Origin: Undibacterium pigrum
GTDB lineage: Bacteria > Pseudomonadota > Gammaproteobacteria > Burkholderiales > Burkholderiaceae_D
DNA: 64,000 nucleotides
Reading direction: 5' to 3'
Assembly (NCBI RefSeq): GCF_003201815.1
Contig: NZ_QJKB01000008.1
Location: 1 to 64,000 of the forward strand
Position 1 is the stretch's first letter. Each line of letters opens with the position of its first letter. The notes beneath the pieces are model-generated. The model worked only from the letters and a program-made list of their open reading frames with translations. It was not told the origin of the DNA and ran no database searches. Made by a program: the position numbers and the translations under genes. This document shows, one piece after another, positions 42,689-53,388 of this stretch.

Positions 42689-43375
42689 ATGAATTCACAG
42701 TGGTTGTTTCCTACCCCGTATTGTCTTTTTGTGCGCTTGTCAGTGCGCCGCGAACGCTATGTGCAGTTCAAGGATCTGGCTGGCAAGGTCGCCTTCGCCT
42801 ACCAGCAACATAGTCGCCGCATGCGCTGGATGGCTTATGCGACAGTCGCTGGTCCCGCCAACTATGTCTACATCATGTTACCGCTGGCCGAGTTGGCAGA
42901 CATGGACCGCATGCCTTCGCTGGACCAGGTCTTGCATGATGTATATGGGGCAGACAGCACACCCTTGCTGGAAAAATTCCAGGAATGTGTTTTGCAGATG
43001 GAAAGCTTCGTGCTTAACCGCGTCAATGACGGCATAGACCCGATAGAACGCGAAACCCCGCCACCTTATCTGTATTACCTGAATCTGCAGGCCCACCCTG
43101 GCCGTATGGGGCAACTCATGCAAAACCTGCAGCAACTGGGTGTGGCGACTGCTGGCAGCCCCTTGTTTTGTTTCGCCACCTTTGCGGGTCCTGTCAGGCT
43201 GCATGCCTTCACCATGGGTAATACCATCGCTGAACTGGGCGAAGTTGCCACACTGGAGCGGCGCGTCGTGCAACATTATGGCGCGGAAGACGGGCATAAG
43301 GTCATCGCCCAGATACATGACACTCTCGTCGATATCGATGCGTCGATATTGCGCTATATAGGCCATCTGGATTGA
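42689..43375 (+). CDS. hypothetical protein with internal duplication (alpha/beta-barrel-like)
   Basis: I do not recognise the family. The 228-aa protein consists of two similar halves. Residues around 48-115 (AYATVAGPANYVYIMLPLAEL through DVYGADSTPLLEKFQECV) align with about 160-225 (CFATFAGPVRLHAFTMGNTIAEL through HYGAEDGHKVIAQIHDTL). The pattern resembles tandem dimeric alpha/beta-barrel (NIPSNAP/ABM-like) domains. I start at the ATG at 42689, whose product opens with MNSQWLFPTPY. It ends about 110 bp before the PKS/NRPS gene, same strand, and may or may not belong to that cluster. Confidence 0.65.
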   Translation: MNSQWLFPTPYCLFVRLSVRRERYVQFKDLAGKVAFAYQQHSRRMRWMAYATVAGPANYVYIMLPLAELADMDRMPSLDQVLHDVYGADSTPLLEKFQECVLQMESFVLNRVNDGIDPIERETPPPYLYYLNLQAHPGRMGQLMQNLQQLGVATAGSPLFCFATFAGPVRLHAFTMGNTIAELGEVATLERRVVQHYGAEDGHKVIAQIHDTLVDIDASILRYIGHLD

Positions 43376-43486
43376 GGTGGCTATGCATACCAGGGATTTG
43401 ATAGTCATGTTGGGCTTGGATGCAAAAACGAATTACCAATGTATTGCCTCCGAGCATGATTTAACTTGCCTCCTGATCTGTCCATC

Positions 43487-46400
43487 ATGAGCGATGACAG
43501 GGAAATGACTGCAAGAGACGCATCACATGCGATTGCTGTCATCGGCATGTCATGTGTTTTTCCCGGTGCTGCCAATGTTGAAGCTTTCTGGTCACTGCTT
43601 GAAAAGGAAGTATGTGCCGTCAAACCCATACCGCCAGAACGCTGGGATGCGGCAGACATGCCCGCATCGGCTGCGCCATATGCCGCTTTCATTGATGACG
43701 CAGCCTGTTTTGATCCGGCCTTCTTCGGTATCTCACCCAAGGAAGCAAGCGCGCTGGACCCTCGCCAGCGCCTGATCCTGCAACTGGCCTGGTGGGCGCT
43801 GGAAGATGCAGGGATAGCGGCTGACAGCCTGAAAGAAAGCCGCTTCGGTGTCTTCATAGGTGCAGTCAATGGCGAATTCCTTGGCAGCTTTGCCCACACC
43901 GACGATGTAGAAGCCCATATGGGCATAGGCATGTCAAATGCCATCATCGCCAACCGTATTTCTCATGTGCTGGGTTTGCGTGGCCCCAGCATGAGTATAG
44001 ATACTGCCTGTTCATCTTCCTTGATAGCTGTCCATCAGGCTTGCCGCAGCTTGCAGGCAGGTGATGCTGACATGGTGCTGGCAGGTGGTGTCAGCCTGAT
44101 GTTAAGACCAGACAGCAGCGTGGCACTGGGCAAGGGCAGCATGCTGGCACCGGATGGCTTGTGCAAGACCTTTGATGCCTCAGCCAATGGTTATGGTCGC
44201 GGTGAAGGTGCAGGCCTGGTCTTGCTGAAACGATTGTCGGATGCGCTGGCAGATGGTGACCGCATCCATGCCGTCATACGTGGTTCAGCCACCAACCATG
44301 ACGGTGTCTCGAACGGCATCACCGCCCCCAATGGACTGGCGCAAGAGAATTTGATACAGGCGGCGATTGCTGATGCTGACTTGCCGCCATCAGCGATCCA
44401 GTATGTAGAAGCACATGGCACTGGCACCTTGCTGGGCGACCCTACCGAGACTCGTGCCCTGGGGCGAACGCTGGGTCAGCAAGCGCGGCAGACGCCCTTG
44501 CTGATAGGCTCAGTCAAAACCAATATCGGCCATCTGGAAGCGGCTGCCGGTATCGCTGGCCTGATCAAGCTGATACTCGCCCTCAAGCATAAAAAACTGC
44601 CAGCCAGTCTGCATTACACCCAGCCTAATCCGCACATCAATTTTGAACAGTTGCGCCTGCAGGTGGTGGCTCGTACCACTGACTGGCCAGCTAATCCTGA
44701 GGCTGTAGCGCGAGCAGCATCCGTCAGCGCCTTTGGCTTTGGTGGCGCGAATTGCCATGTCGTGCTTGAGGAATTTATTCCTGTATCAGCAGCGAAAAAT
44801 TCGCAAGCCAGTGAGCCAGGAATTTTGCTCCTGTCAGCATCCAGTAATGAAGCCTTGAGCTTGCTGGCGCAGCAAACAGCGCAAAAACTGCAGGCAGATG
44901 CTGAGCAAGACTTTGCCGCTATTTGCCAATTGTCACAGCATGGCCGTGCACATCTGCGTCACAGATTGGCGCTGGCGGCGGCAAGTGCCGGTGAAGCGGC
45001 TACACAGCTGCATACATGGCTGGACCAAGCCTATGCTGAGCAAGTTGTCACTGCTGTTGCTGCCAGAAGACCGCCCAAGCTCGCTTTCCTCTGCCCCGGT
45101 CAGGGCTCGCAAAGGCCAGGCATGGCCAGGGGCTTATTCCAGTTCGCCAGCTTCCGCGCCACCATCACAGAAGCTGATGCGGTGTTGCCCTGGTCGTTAA
45201 GTGAGTTGCTGCTGAAATCTGATGAAAATATCGACCAGACTGCTTACACCCAGCCAGCTTTATTGGCGCTTGGAGTAGGGCTGGCGCGTTTGCTGGCTGA
45301 ATACGGTATCAAGCCCACCGTGCTGGCCGGACATAGTCTGGGTGAATATACTGCGGCGGTCATTGCGGGTGCTTTGAGTTTTACTCAAGCCCTGCGCCTG
45401 GTTGAAAAACGCGGCAGGCTTATGGGTGCCTTGACTTCAGATGGTGCCATGGCTGCTGTGCGCACTGATGAGCAAACTATCTTATCTTATCTGGCTGGTG
45501 CAGATATCAGCATCGCTGCCGTCAATGGACCACAATCCGTGACGATTTCCGGTGTCAGAGATCAACTGGAGATACTCAGTCAAAAGCTGATTGCAGATGG
45601 AATACGAGTGCGCATGTTGCGGGTAAAAACTGCTTTCCATTCTGTCTTGCTGGCACCCATGCTGGCAGAGTTTGAATTGGCCTTGCAAGAGCTGGAGTGG
45701 CAGCCTTTGCAAGTGGCTGTGACATCGAATCTGAATGGTGAATTGCTACCCGTCGGCCATGTGTATGACACCGCCTACTGGTTAAAGCATACGCGCGAAG
45801 CCGTGCGTTTTGCTGACAACATCGCGGCACTGAGTAAAACCGGCATTGATACTGCGCTGGAGCTGGGCGCTATGCCAGTACTGTCTGGCATGCTTGAAGA
45901 TATTGCAAGCACCAGCGCCAGCAATATACGCAGCCTGCCTTGCCTGGATGCGACTCAGGATGACAGAGTCGCATTCCTGAAAACAGTCGCACACCTGCAT
46001 GTACTGGGTAGCAAGCTGCAATTCGCTGACAAAAAAAATACTGCGGCTGGCGATGCCTTGCCCTTGTATCCTTTTGCCAAGGACGTCTTTCCCCTGCGAC
46101 TGGGCTTGAATAGCTTTAGTGGTGGCAGCGCGGCAGTGCCGTCGAGTAAAACTATCGAAATCAGCAAACCAGTGGCGGCAAGCACGCGCACGATCGTCAG
46201 CGATCCGCTTGCTATTCGAAAACGCATCATTGCCATCATCGCAGGCTTACTGGCGATCGATGCTGGCAAGGTCGATGCGGCAGCATCCTTGCTGGAAATT
46301 GGTGCGGATTCATTGATACTGATGCAGGCGGTAGGGCGTATAGAAAACGAGTTCGCAGTCAAGATACCGGTGCGCGCTTTTTTTGAGAATTTGTCTTCCA

Positions 46401-49400
46401 TTGACGCAGTGTCTGCGTATCTGGCTGAACAACAGGGGGGTAATGTACCGGCTGATGTAGCCGTCGAAAAAGAGCTTGAAACTGCTCCCTCAATAGCGCC
46501 AGTCACCAAACCCAAAAGCAATATCCTGCTCAGCAACAATCTGAGCGAAGTGCAGCGCCACCATCTGGATCAATTCAGCCTCAGTTATTGCAAGAAAACT
46601 GCTCTGTCCAAGCAACAGGCCCAGCAATACCGTCATGTTCTGGCAGATAGCCGCGCCTCGGCGGGTTTTCGTTTTTCCGTCAAGGAAATGCTCTATCCCA
46701 TCGTGGGGCAGCGGGCTGCTGGTTCAAAAATCTGGGATTTGGATGGTAATGAATACATCGATATTTCCATGGGTTTTGGCGTACAGTTGTTTGGGCATGA
46801 ACCAGAATTTTTGAAAGAGGCATTGGCTGAAAGCCTGTCGCGTGGCATACGCATAGGGCCGCAGTCAGACATGGCTGGCGAGGTAGCCAGCCTCATCAGT
46901 GAATTGACGGGAGTAGAGCGCGTTGCTTTTTGCAGTTCAGGCACAGAAGCTATCATGACGGCGCTGCGCCTTGCCCGCACTTTTACTGGCCGCAACAAGG
47001 TCGCGATATTCCGCGATAGTTATCACGGTCATTTTGATGGCGTGCTGGGTGAGGTTAATGATGACCCGTGGAAAGCGATACCGCGTGTGGCTGGCATTAC
47101 TCCGGGCATGGTCAGCGACCTGGCTTTCTTTGAATATGGCTCGGCAGAGGCGCTGGAATTATTGCGTGGCCGTCTGCATGAATTTGCTGCTGTGCTTGTC
47201 GAACCTGTACAAAGCAGGAATCCTGGTTTGCAGCCGCAAGACTTCTTGCGCAGTCTGCGTGTCATGACCCGGGCGGCTGGCAGTCTGCTGATCTTTGATG
47301 AAGTGCTGGTCGGTTTCCGCATACACCCTGGCGGTGCCCAGGCGCATTTTGATGTGCAGGCCGACATAGTCACCTACGGCAAGATAGTCGGCGGCGGTTT
47401 GCCTGTGGGCGTCATTGCCGGTCGCGCCGATTTCATGGCTGGCATCGATGGCGGTCACTGGCAATATGGCGATGCTTCTTACCCGGCGGCGGATACGACT
47501 TTCTTTGCCGGCACTTTCAATAAACACCCGCTGGTGATGGCAGCAGCAAAAGCAGTGCTGACAGAGATCAAACAGGGTGGCCTGGCTGTCTATCAAAAAC
47601 TGAATGACAATACCGCCAGGCTGACTGCGGAACTCGATCAGGTGTTTGCTGCAGTCGGCGCGCCTGTACACATGAAGAATTTCGGCTCGCTGTTCCGCTT
47701 CGTCTTCAGCGAGAACCTTGATCCCTTCTTTTATCACTTGCTGTATCGCGGTCTGTATGTGTGGGAAGGGCGTAATTTATTCCTGTCTACGGCACATACC
47801 GATGACGATATCGCGGCAATAGTCAGCCGGGTAAAGGATAGCGTAGCTGAGCTTAAGACGGCTGGTTTTATTGCGACTACTTCGTCTGCCTTGAAGACAG
47901 AGGAAAAAATCCTGCCCCTGTCACTTCCTTTATCCAAAGCGCAAAAACAATTAGCGACACTGGCAGCCTTGTCTGAACAGGGCTCTGCAGCTTATGTCGT
48001 CAGCGTTGCCTTGGATTTGCTCGGTGATATCAATCATGCTGATATCACGCGCGCATTTACAAGACTGGTAGCCAGGCATGATGCCCTGCGGGCATCGATA
48101 GATCTGGAAGCAGGCGTGCAGAATATCGCTCCTCATGTGGACGTAAAAGTGCAGCGCCACCAAGTCAATGCCAGTACATTGGACGCAGCCCTGCAAAACA
48201 GCGTCGCGGCCAGTTTTGACCTGACGCAAGCTGGTGCCTTCCGCATAGACTTGTTTGAGCTCGATACACACCATGCTGTTCTGCTGTTTGCTGCACATCA
48301 TGTCTTTATCGACGGGCAATCCATGCAGATGCTGTTTGAAGAATTTGCAGTGCTCATGAATGGGCAGCAGCCAGACAGCAAACCAGACTATGCCTTATTG
48401 GCGCAGCGCATGTCAGATGCAGGCTCATCGCCAGCAGAACAAGAGCATAAGCAATACTGGTTAAATAAATTGCAGCACGCGCCAGTTGGCATAGACCTGC
48501 CATGTGCCCATGCCAGGGCCAGCATGCGTGGTTTTGCAGGCCAGCGCCTGACGCATGAACTTGACAAGAATATCTTGCGCCAGCTTGAGCAAAAAGCAGG
48601 CAAACTGTGCATGTCTTCGAGCATGGCCTTGATTGCGGCCTTTGCTGCGACGCTACGACGTGCCGGGGCAGGGAGGGACATGGTCATCGGCGTGCCTTAT
48701 TCTGGACGCGATGAAGCGTTGGCGCATACTCCAGGTTATTGCGCACACCTTCTTCCCTTGCGCCTGAACATTCCTGCGCAGGCGGATACCAGCACCGTGC
48801 TGGCAGAAGTGAAGCAGCAGTTCCTTGATGCCATCAGCCATGCCAATTACCCGCTGTCACAACTGGTGGATGATCTTGGTCTGGCGCGCGACCCAGCCAG
48901 GCCGCCATTGGTGAATATCACCTTCAATGTTGACAAGCTGGCGACCATGCCCAGTTTGCAAGGTATGACAGTGCAGGCGTATTCCCTGCCTATACGCCAT
49001 GCGCGCTTTGACATAGGTTGTAATCTGGTTGACTGGCAAGATGGTGCGCGGGTAGAACTGGATTTTGATAGCCAGTTATTTGATGCTGCAGATATGCAGG
49101 AATTGCTGGACAGTTTTGCCGCCATGATAGAACGCATGGCAGGCACTGATCAGGATTTTGATGAACGTGCTGCTGCCCGGGCTATCTGGTTACCTGCCAG
49201 ACCTGAATCAACCTCTGCCAAGCCGGATTTGCTGCAAAAATTCCGTCGGTTAGTGGAGCAAGATCCACAGGCCGTGGCCTTGCGTGTGGATGCGACTGAG
49301 AGCATGACACGCCAGCAGCTTGATCGCTTATCTGACAGGCTGGCGCAGGACATTTTAAAAAGTGAGCAAGGTGCAGGCCCTGTACTTTTGCTGTTGGGCC

Positions 49401-52315
49401 GTAGCCTGGCTTTCCCTGTCGCCACGCTGGCAGCCTGGAAGGCTGGTAAAGCCTATCTGCCAATAGACAGCAATTTGCCACAAGGGCGCGTGCTGGAATT
49501 GATACGACAGGCAAAGCCTTGTTGCGTCATCTTGCAAGACAATCAGGATGTGGGTGATGCCTTGGTAGCGCTGGATATCCCATGTCTGCAATTGCCAGTG
49601 AGTTTCGCAAGGATCAATGTTAAGGATCATCAGCCATTGCCGCTACCTGATATAGACCCGGAGTCATGCGCCTATCAGCTGTTCACTTCCGGTTCCACAG
49701 GCAAGCCCAAGCTGGTTGCCGTGCCGCACAGGGCAGTTGAGCATTATCTCGATGCCATAATCGCCGCCTTTGATTTGCAGCCTGGTTTGCGTTATGCCGT
49801 GATATCAACCTTTGCTGCTGACCTGGGCCTGACGACGGTTTTACCGGCACTATTTCACGGCGGCTGTCTCTCCATTATCAGCAATGCCCTGGCGCGTGAT
49901 GCTGACGGCTATGCGGCATTGATGCAGCAAACACCGGTTGATGTATTAAAGATAGTCCCTTCACATCTCGAAGCCTTGCTGGCAGCGCAGGACAAGGCAA
50001 CAGTCTTGCCGCTGACGCATTTGATACTCGGTGGCGAAACTGCCAGCGTCAGGCTCCTGCAAGAACTGGGTAAGCTGCAACCAGTTTGCGCCATCTTCAA
50101 TCACTTTGGCCCTACCGAAGCGACCATAGGCGTCATGGTGGGTAAATGGCAAGGCGACTTGAGTGGCATGCGCTTCAGCCAGCCTTTGGGTAGTAATCGC
50201 ATACATATACTCGATGCAGCAGGGCAGCCATGTGCGTATGGCGAGGCTGGCGAGATTTATCTAGGCGGCCCTGGCCTGGCACTGGGTTATGTGGGCGCGC
50301 CCGAAGATGTTGCCAGCCCTTTCCTGTTTGCCGATATCGCTGGAGAGCCTGAGCGTCTGTATCGTACTGGCGACCTTGCCATCATGCATGCCGATGGCCG
50401 CATACAGATTGTGGGCCGCAAGGATGAGCAACTGAAAGTGCGCGGCTACCGCATAGAACCGGCAGAAATCATTGCTGTCTTGATGGCGCAAGAGAATGTG
50501 GCGAATGCGACGGTGATCTTGCGTAAGCCTGAACATGGCCGCGCCAATGCAGGCCGCCCCTATTTACTGGCTTATGCCGTTGCTGCCGATCAGAATAAAC
50601 CGTTCGATACGCAAAGCTTGCTGGAAGAATTGAGGCAGCATCTGCCTGATTACATGCTGCCGAAAGCAGTCATCGCTATAGCCAGCATTCCTTATACCTC
50701 GAATGGCAAACTGGACAGAGCTGCTTTGCCCAGACTGGATGAGGAGCAAGAATATTCTGAAGCAGAAACCGCCATAAGCTCAGAAGCAGAAGCGGTGGTA
50801 CTGGCAATCTGGCGCGAACTCTTGCAACGCGAAAACCTGAAAACGCAGGCAGATTTTTTCCAGAGCGGTGGTGATTCCATCCTGGCGATACAGATGATAG
50901 CCCGTTTGCGCCAGGCTGGCTGGCAAGTCAGGGCCATGGATTTATATTCAGCGCCAGTATTGGCTGACTTTGCAAAAAAACTCTTGCCCGTCGGTGAGAT
51001 GGCAGGGGCGGATACCAAAGCTGAAGGCATATGCGGACCCTTGCCTGCACAACTCAGATTGCAAGAACTGATGCAGGACATACCAGTGCATTTTAATTTA
51101 TCCGTCTTGCTGGAAATGGCAGACTGGGTCAATGCTGACATGCTGGAACAGGCCTTGCAAGCGTTGATAACGCAACATGATGCATTGCGTCTCAGCTTTA
51201 ATAATGAAGCTGCGCATTTCAATGAGTTTTCCAATAAGCCAGTTTTGCATCTGAATAAAGATTTTCAGCAAGTGCAGGCTTCATTGCAACCTGCACAAGG
51301 GAGTTTGCTGGCTACCACCTGGATACCTGCAAGTGAAGGGCAAGCATCGCAACTTTTGCTAGTTGTACACCATCTGGTTAGTGACGGTATCTCCATGCAA
51401 ATCCTGCTGGACGACTTGAGTCAGGCCTTGCTGGATTTGCAGGCAGGCCGTGCGCCTGCTCTGGGCAGAAAGACTGCCTCAGTGCAAGCCTGGGCAGAGC
51501 ACCTGAAGCGCCAGGCCAGCCAGGATGCTGTATTGGCAGAGGCTGAGTATTGGGAAGTCTGCACTTCCATTCCTGCGCCGGAATTACCCGGCAGTGGTGA
51601 TGGCTATGGCTGTATTGCTGAAGAAGCACAGGTCAGCGTCATCCTGCCAGCAGAAATCACCAGCCGCTTTTTACAAGGGCTGCCAGACGCAATAGCGGAA
51701 GATATCCTCATCGCAGCCCTGACCCTGAGCCTTGGTGACTGGACGGGTGAGCCTGTCGCTTATCTGGAACTGGAAGGCCATGGCCGACAACTGGAACAAG
51801 CTGAACTGGATGTCAGCCGTAGTGTGGGCTGGTTCACCAGCCGTTACCCGGCCTGGTTTGACCTGACAGATATCAATGCAGATGCTGCTGCCAGTGAAAT
51901 TGCAGCGCAGCGCAGCGACATACCCGCGCATGGCTTTTCTTATGGGCTGTTGCGCTACCTGGGCCCGGACAAAGTGCGTGCCACGCTGGCACAAGGGCAG
52001 ATGCCTGAGATCAGCCTGAACTATATGGGCCAGATCACTCCACCGCCTGATGATGTCTGCAAGCTCTTGTCATGGTCGCCAGACCGGCTGGACAGAGGTG
52101 CAGAAAGAGCAGGGCACTTGCCACGCCTGCACAAGCTGGCGATAGAAGCTTACATACTTGATGGTTGCCTGCACTTGTTGTGGCAATACCATGCAGCCAG
52201 TTATCAGGAACAGGAAATACGCAGCGTCGCGCAAAAAATGGCAGGCCATATCGCCAGTATCTTGAGCAACAGCAACGCGACAGAAGCAAAACATGGGAAG
52301 GAAGAAATAGCATGA
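43487..52315 (+). CDS. hybrid PKS-aminotransferase-NRPS (KS-AT-ACP-AMT-C-A-T-E)
   Basis: A 2942-aa megasynthase. Domains by rough residue: KS 13-430 (active Cys175 in DTACSSS); AT 528-820 (GHSLGE, and TAFHS favouring malonyl); ACP 910-985 (GADSLIL); class III PLP aminotransferase 1018-1458; C 1478-1900 (HHVFIDG); A 1908-2418; T 2431-2500 (GGDSILA); E 2515-2930 (HHLVSDG, EGHGRQ, NYMGQI). KS, AT and ACP extend an acyl starter by two carbons, and the aminotransferase places a beta-amino group, as in mycosubtilin/iturin synthases. The A-domain residues read DLTKIGHIGK, close to Asp codes; the E domain then gives D-Asp. ATG at 43487 is preferred to a TTG at 43466. No loading module is present. Confidence 0.93.
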   Translation: MSDDREMTARDASHAIAVIGMSCVFPGAANVEAFWSLLEKEVCAVKPIPPERWDAADMPASAAPYAAFIDDAACFDPAFFGISPKEASALDPRQRLILQLAWWALEDAGIAADSLKESRFGVFIGAVNGEFLGSFAHTDDVEAHMGIGMSNAIIANRISHVLGLRGPSMSIDTACSSSLIAVHQACRSLQAGDADMVLAGGVSLMLRPDSSVALGKGSMLAPDGLCKTFDASANGYGRGEGAGLVLLKRLSDALADGDRIHAVIRGSATNHDGVSNGITAPNGLAQENLIQAAIADADLPPSAIQYVEAHGTGTLLGDPTETRALGRTLGQQARQTPLLIGSVKTNIGHLEAAAGIAGLIKLILALKHKKLPASLHYTQPNPHINFEQLRLQVVARTTDWPANPEAVARAASVSAFGFGGANCHVVLEEFIPVSAAKNSQASEPGILLLSASSNEALSLLAQQTAQKLQADAEQDFAAICQLSQHGRAHLRHRLALAAASAGEAATQLHTWLDQAYAEQVVTAVAARRPPKLAFLCPGQGSQRPGMARGLFQFASFRATITEADAVLPWSLSELLLKSDENIDQTAYTQPALLALGVGLARLLAEYGIKPTVLAGHSLGEYTAAVIAGALSFTQALRLVEKRGRLMGALTSDGAMAAVRTDEQTILSYLAGADISIAAVNGPQSVTISGVRDQLEILSQKLIADGIRVRMLRVKTAFHSVLLAPMLAEFELALQELEWQPLQVAVTSNLNGELLPVGHVYDTAYWLKHTREAVRFADNIAALSKTGIDTALELGAMPVLSGMLEDIASTSASNIRSLPCLDATQDDRVAFLKTVAHLHVLGSKLQFADKKNTAAGDALPLYPFAKDVFPLRLGLNSFSGGSAAVPSSKTIEISKPVAASTRTIVSDPLAIRKRIIAIIAGLLAIDAGKVDAAASLLEIGADSLILMQAVGRIENEFAVKIPVRAFFENLSSIDAVSAYLAEQQGGNVPADVAVEKELETAPSIAPVTKPKSNILLSNNLSEVQRHHLDQFSLSYCKKTALSKQQAQQYRHVLADSRASAGFRFSVKEMLYPIVGQRAAGSKIWDLDGNEYIDISMGFGVQLFGHEPEFLKEALAESLSRGIRIGPQSDMAGEVASLISELTGVERVAFCSSGTEAIMTALRLARTFTGRNKVAIFRDSYHGHFDGVLGEVNDDPWKAIPRVAGITPGMVSDLAFFEYGSAEALELLRGRLHEFAAVLVEPVQSRNPGLQPQDFLRSLRVMTRAAGSLLIFDEVLVGFRIHPGGAQAHFDVQADIVTYGKIVGGGLPVGVIAGRADFMAGIDGGHWQYGDASYPAADTTFFAGTFNKHPLVMAAAKAVLTEIKQGGLAVYQKLNDNTARLTAELDQVFAAVGAPVHMKNFGSLFRFVFSENLDPFFYHLLYRGLYVWEGRNLFLSTAHTDDDIAAIVSRVKDSVAELKTAGFIATTSSALKTEEKILPLSLPLSKAQKQLATLAALSEQGSAAYVVSVALDLLGDINHADITRAFTRLVARHDALRASIDLEAGVQNIAPHVDVKVQRHQVNASTLDAALQNSVAASFDLTQAGAFRIDLFELDTHHAVLLFAAHHVFIDGQSMQMLFEEFAVLMNGQQPDSKPDYALLAQRMSDAGSSPAEQEHKQYWLNKLQHAPVGIDLPCAHARASMRGFAGQRLTHELDKNILRQLEQKAGKLCMSSSMALIAAFAATLRRAGAGRDMVIGVPYSGRDEALAHTPGYCAHLLPLRLNIPAQADTSTVLAEVKQQFLDAISHANYPLSQLVDDLGLARDPARPPLVNITFNVDKLATMPSLQGMTVQAYSLPIRHARFDIGCNLVDWQDGARVELDFDSQLFDAADMQELLDSFAAMIERMAGTDQDFDERAAARAIWLPARPESTSAKPDLLQKFRRLVEQDPQAVALRVDATESMTRQQLDRLSDRLAQDILKSEQGAGPVLLLLGRSLAFPVATLAAWKAGKAYLPIDSNLPQGRVLELIRQAKPCCVILQDNQDVGDALVALDIPCLQLPVSFARINVKDHQPLPLPDIDPESCAYQLFTSGSTGKPKLVAVPHRAVEHYLDAIIAAFDLQPGLRYAVISTFAADLGLTTVLPALFHGGCLSIISNALARDADGYAALMQQTPVDVLKIVPSHLEALLAAQDKATVLPLTHLILGGETASVRLLQELGKLQPVCAIFNHFGPTEATIGVMVGKWQGDLSGMRFSQPLGSNRIHILDAAGQPCAYGEAGEIYLGGPGLALGYVGAPEDVASPFLFADIAGEPERLYRTGDLAIMHADGRIQIVGRKDEQLKVRGYRIEPAEIIAVLMAQENVANATVILRKPEHGRANAGRPYLLAYAVAADQNKPFDTQSLLEELRQHLPDYMLPKAVIAIASIPYTSNGKLDRAALPRLDEEQEYSEAETAISSEAEAVVLAIWRELLQRENLKTQADFFQSGGDSILAIQMIARLRQAGWQVRAMDLYSAPVLADFAKKLLPVGEMAGADTKAEGICGPLPAQLRLQELMQDIPVHFNLSVLLEMADWVNADMLEQALQALITQHDALRLSFNNEAAHFNEFSNKPVLHLNKDFQQVQASLQPAQGSLLATTWIPASEGQASQLLLVVHHLVSDGISMQILLDDLSQALLDLQAGRAPALGRKTASVQAWAEHLKRQASQDAVLAEAEYWEVCTSIPAPELPGSGDGYGCIAEEAQVSVILPAEITSRFLQGLPDAIAEDILIAALTLSLGDWTGEPVAYLELEGHGRQLEQAELDVSRSVGWFTSRYPAWFDLTDINADAAASEIAAQRSDIPAHGFSYGLLRYLGPDKVRATLAQGQMPEISLNYMGQITPPPDDVCKLLSWSPDRLDRGAERAGHLPRLHKLAIEAYILDGCLHLLWQYHAASYQEQEIRSVAQKMAGHIASILSNSNATEAKHGKEEIA

Positions 52316-53361
52316 ACATGATGCCCAAACCCGGACTGAACTTGCGCCGCCCGGCGGTGCGTTTGTCTGATGGCAGCCTCGTTGATAAGCAGGGTTTCAG
52401 CAGCATATCCGGTTTGCCACTGGTCTTGCGGCCACATGCAAAAGGCGTGGATTTGCTGGGCTGGATCAGGGACAACCAGGCGCAGTTGCAGCAGGATTTA
52501 TTGCAATACGGTGGTTTGTTATTTCGTGATTTTGATATGCGCGGCGTGCAGGATTTTCAGGCTGGCCTGAATGCTTTTGGCGTGCAGCTCATGAACTACA
52601 TAGAAAAAGCCACGCCGCGAAAACAGGTGGATGGACAAGTATATACCTCCACCATTTTCCCGCCTGAACATGTGATTGCCCTGCATAATGAATTGTCTTA
52701 TGTACGCCAGTGGCCGGGGCGCATCGCTTTCTTTTGTGAAGTCGCAGCCGAGACAGAAGGCGAGACGCCTGTCGCCGATGTACGTCGCGTTCTGGCTGCG
52801 ATAGATGCTGAAGTTAAAGAGAAATTCCGTCGCCTGGGCTGGATGCTGGTGCGTAATTTTGGTTCTGGCATAGGGCCATCCTGGCAGCATTCACTGGCAG
52901 TAGAAACCAGGGAAGAAGCCGAAGCCTATATGCAAAAATCAGACACGCAATGGACCTGGATGGAAGGCGACAGACTGCGTACTTCGCAAGTGCGTTCCAG
53001 CATACGCTGCCACCCGCAGACGGGTGAAGAGCTATGGTTCAACCACATCGCTTTCTGGCATCCATCAAGCATGACGGATGAAATCCGTACTTCATTGACG
53101 GGTGACTTGGGAGTGGAGAACTTGCCCTACAACACTTTCTATGGCGATGGCACGGTGATCCCGGACGAAGTAGTGGCGCACCTGCGTGCTGCCTATGATG
53201 CAGAAACTGTCAAGTTCCGCTGGCAGCCGGGCGACCTGCTCTTGCTCGATAATATGCTGGTGGCGCATGGCCGTTCGAGGTTCTCCGGAGAACGCAAGAT
53301 ATTGACGGCCATGGGTGATGAAGTGCGCCCAGCCAGCGTCTTGCCCGGATCAACAAACTAA
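52312..53361 (+). CDS. TauD/SyrP-type Fe(II)/2-oxoglutarate dioxygenase (amino-acid beta-hydroxylase)
   Basis: A 349-aa dioxygenase of the TauD/TfdA family. The iron ligands are His125 and Glu127 (LHNELSY, an H-x-E variant of the facial triad) and a distal His near 319 (VAHGRSRF). A 2-oxoglutarate-binding Arg is probable near 328. The HNE(L/M)SY segment is the pattern of SyrP-like enzymes that beta-hydroxylate carrier-bound Asp in NRPS pathways. It overlaps the first NRPS gene by 4 bp with GGAAGGA upstream, so it is co-translated. The Asp-like code of the preceding A domain and the interface-like domain of the next protein support a hydroxylase role. Confidence 0.88.
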   Translation: MNMMPKPGLNLRRPAVRLSDGSLVDKQGFSSISGLPLVLRPHAKGVDLLGWIRDNQAQLQQDLLQYGGLLFRDFDMRGVQDFQAGLNAFGVQLMNYIEKATPRKQVDGQVYTSTIFPPEHVIALHNELSYVRQWPGRIAFFCEVAAETEGETPVADVRRVLAAIDAEVKEKFRRLGWMLVRNFGSGIGPSWQHSLAVETREEAEAYMQKSDTQWTWMEGDRLRTSQVRSSIRCHPQTGEELWFNHIAFWHPSSMTDEIRTSLTGDLGVENLPYNTFYGDGTVIPDEVVAHLRAAYDAETVKFRWQPGDLLLLDNMLVAHGRSRFSGERKILTAMGDEVRPASVLPGSTN

Positions 53362-53388
53362 AAAACAAATAAAACCAGGGATGCGCAA

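Noticed and set aside
43429..43446. Possible sixth TetR operator before the NRPS start
   Set aside because: Only the right half (AATGTATTG) matches; the left half agrees at 4 of 8 positions, within chance for AT-rich DNA.
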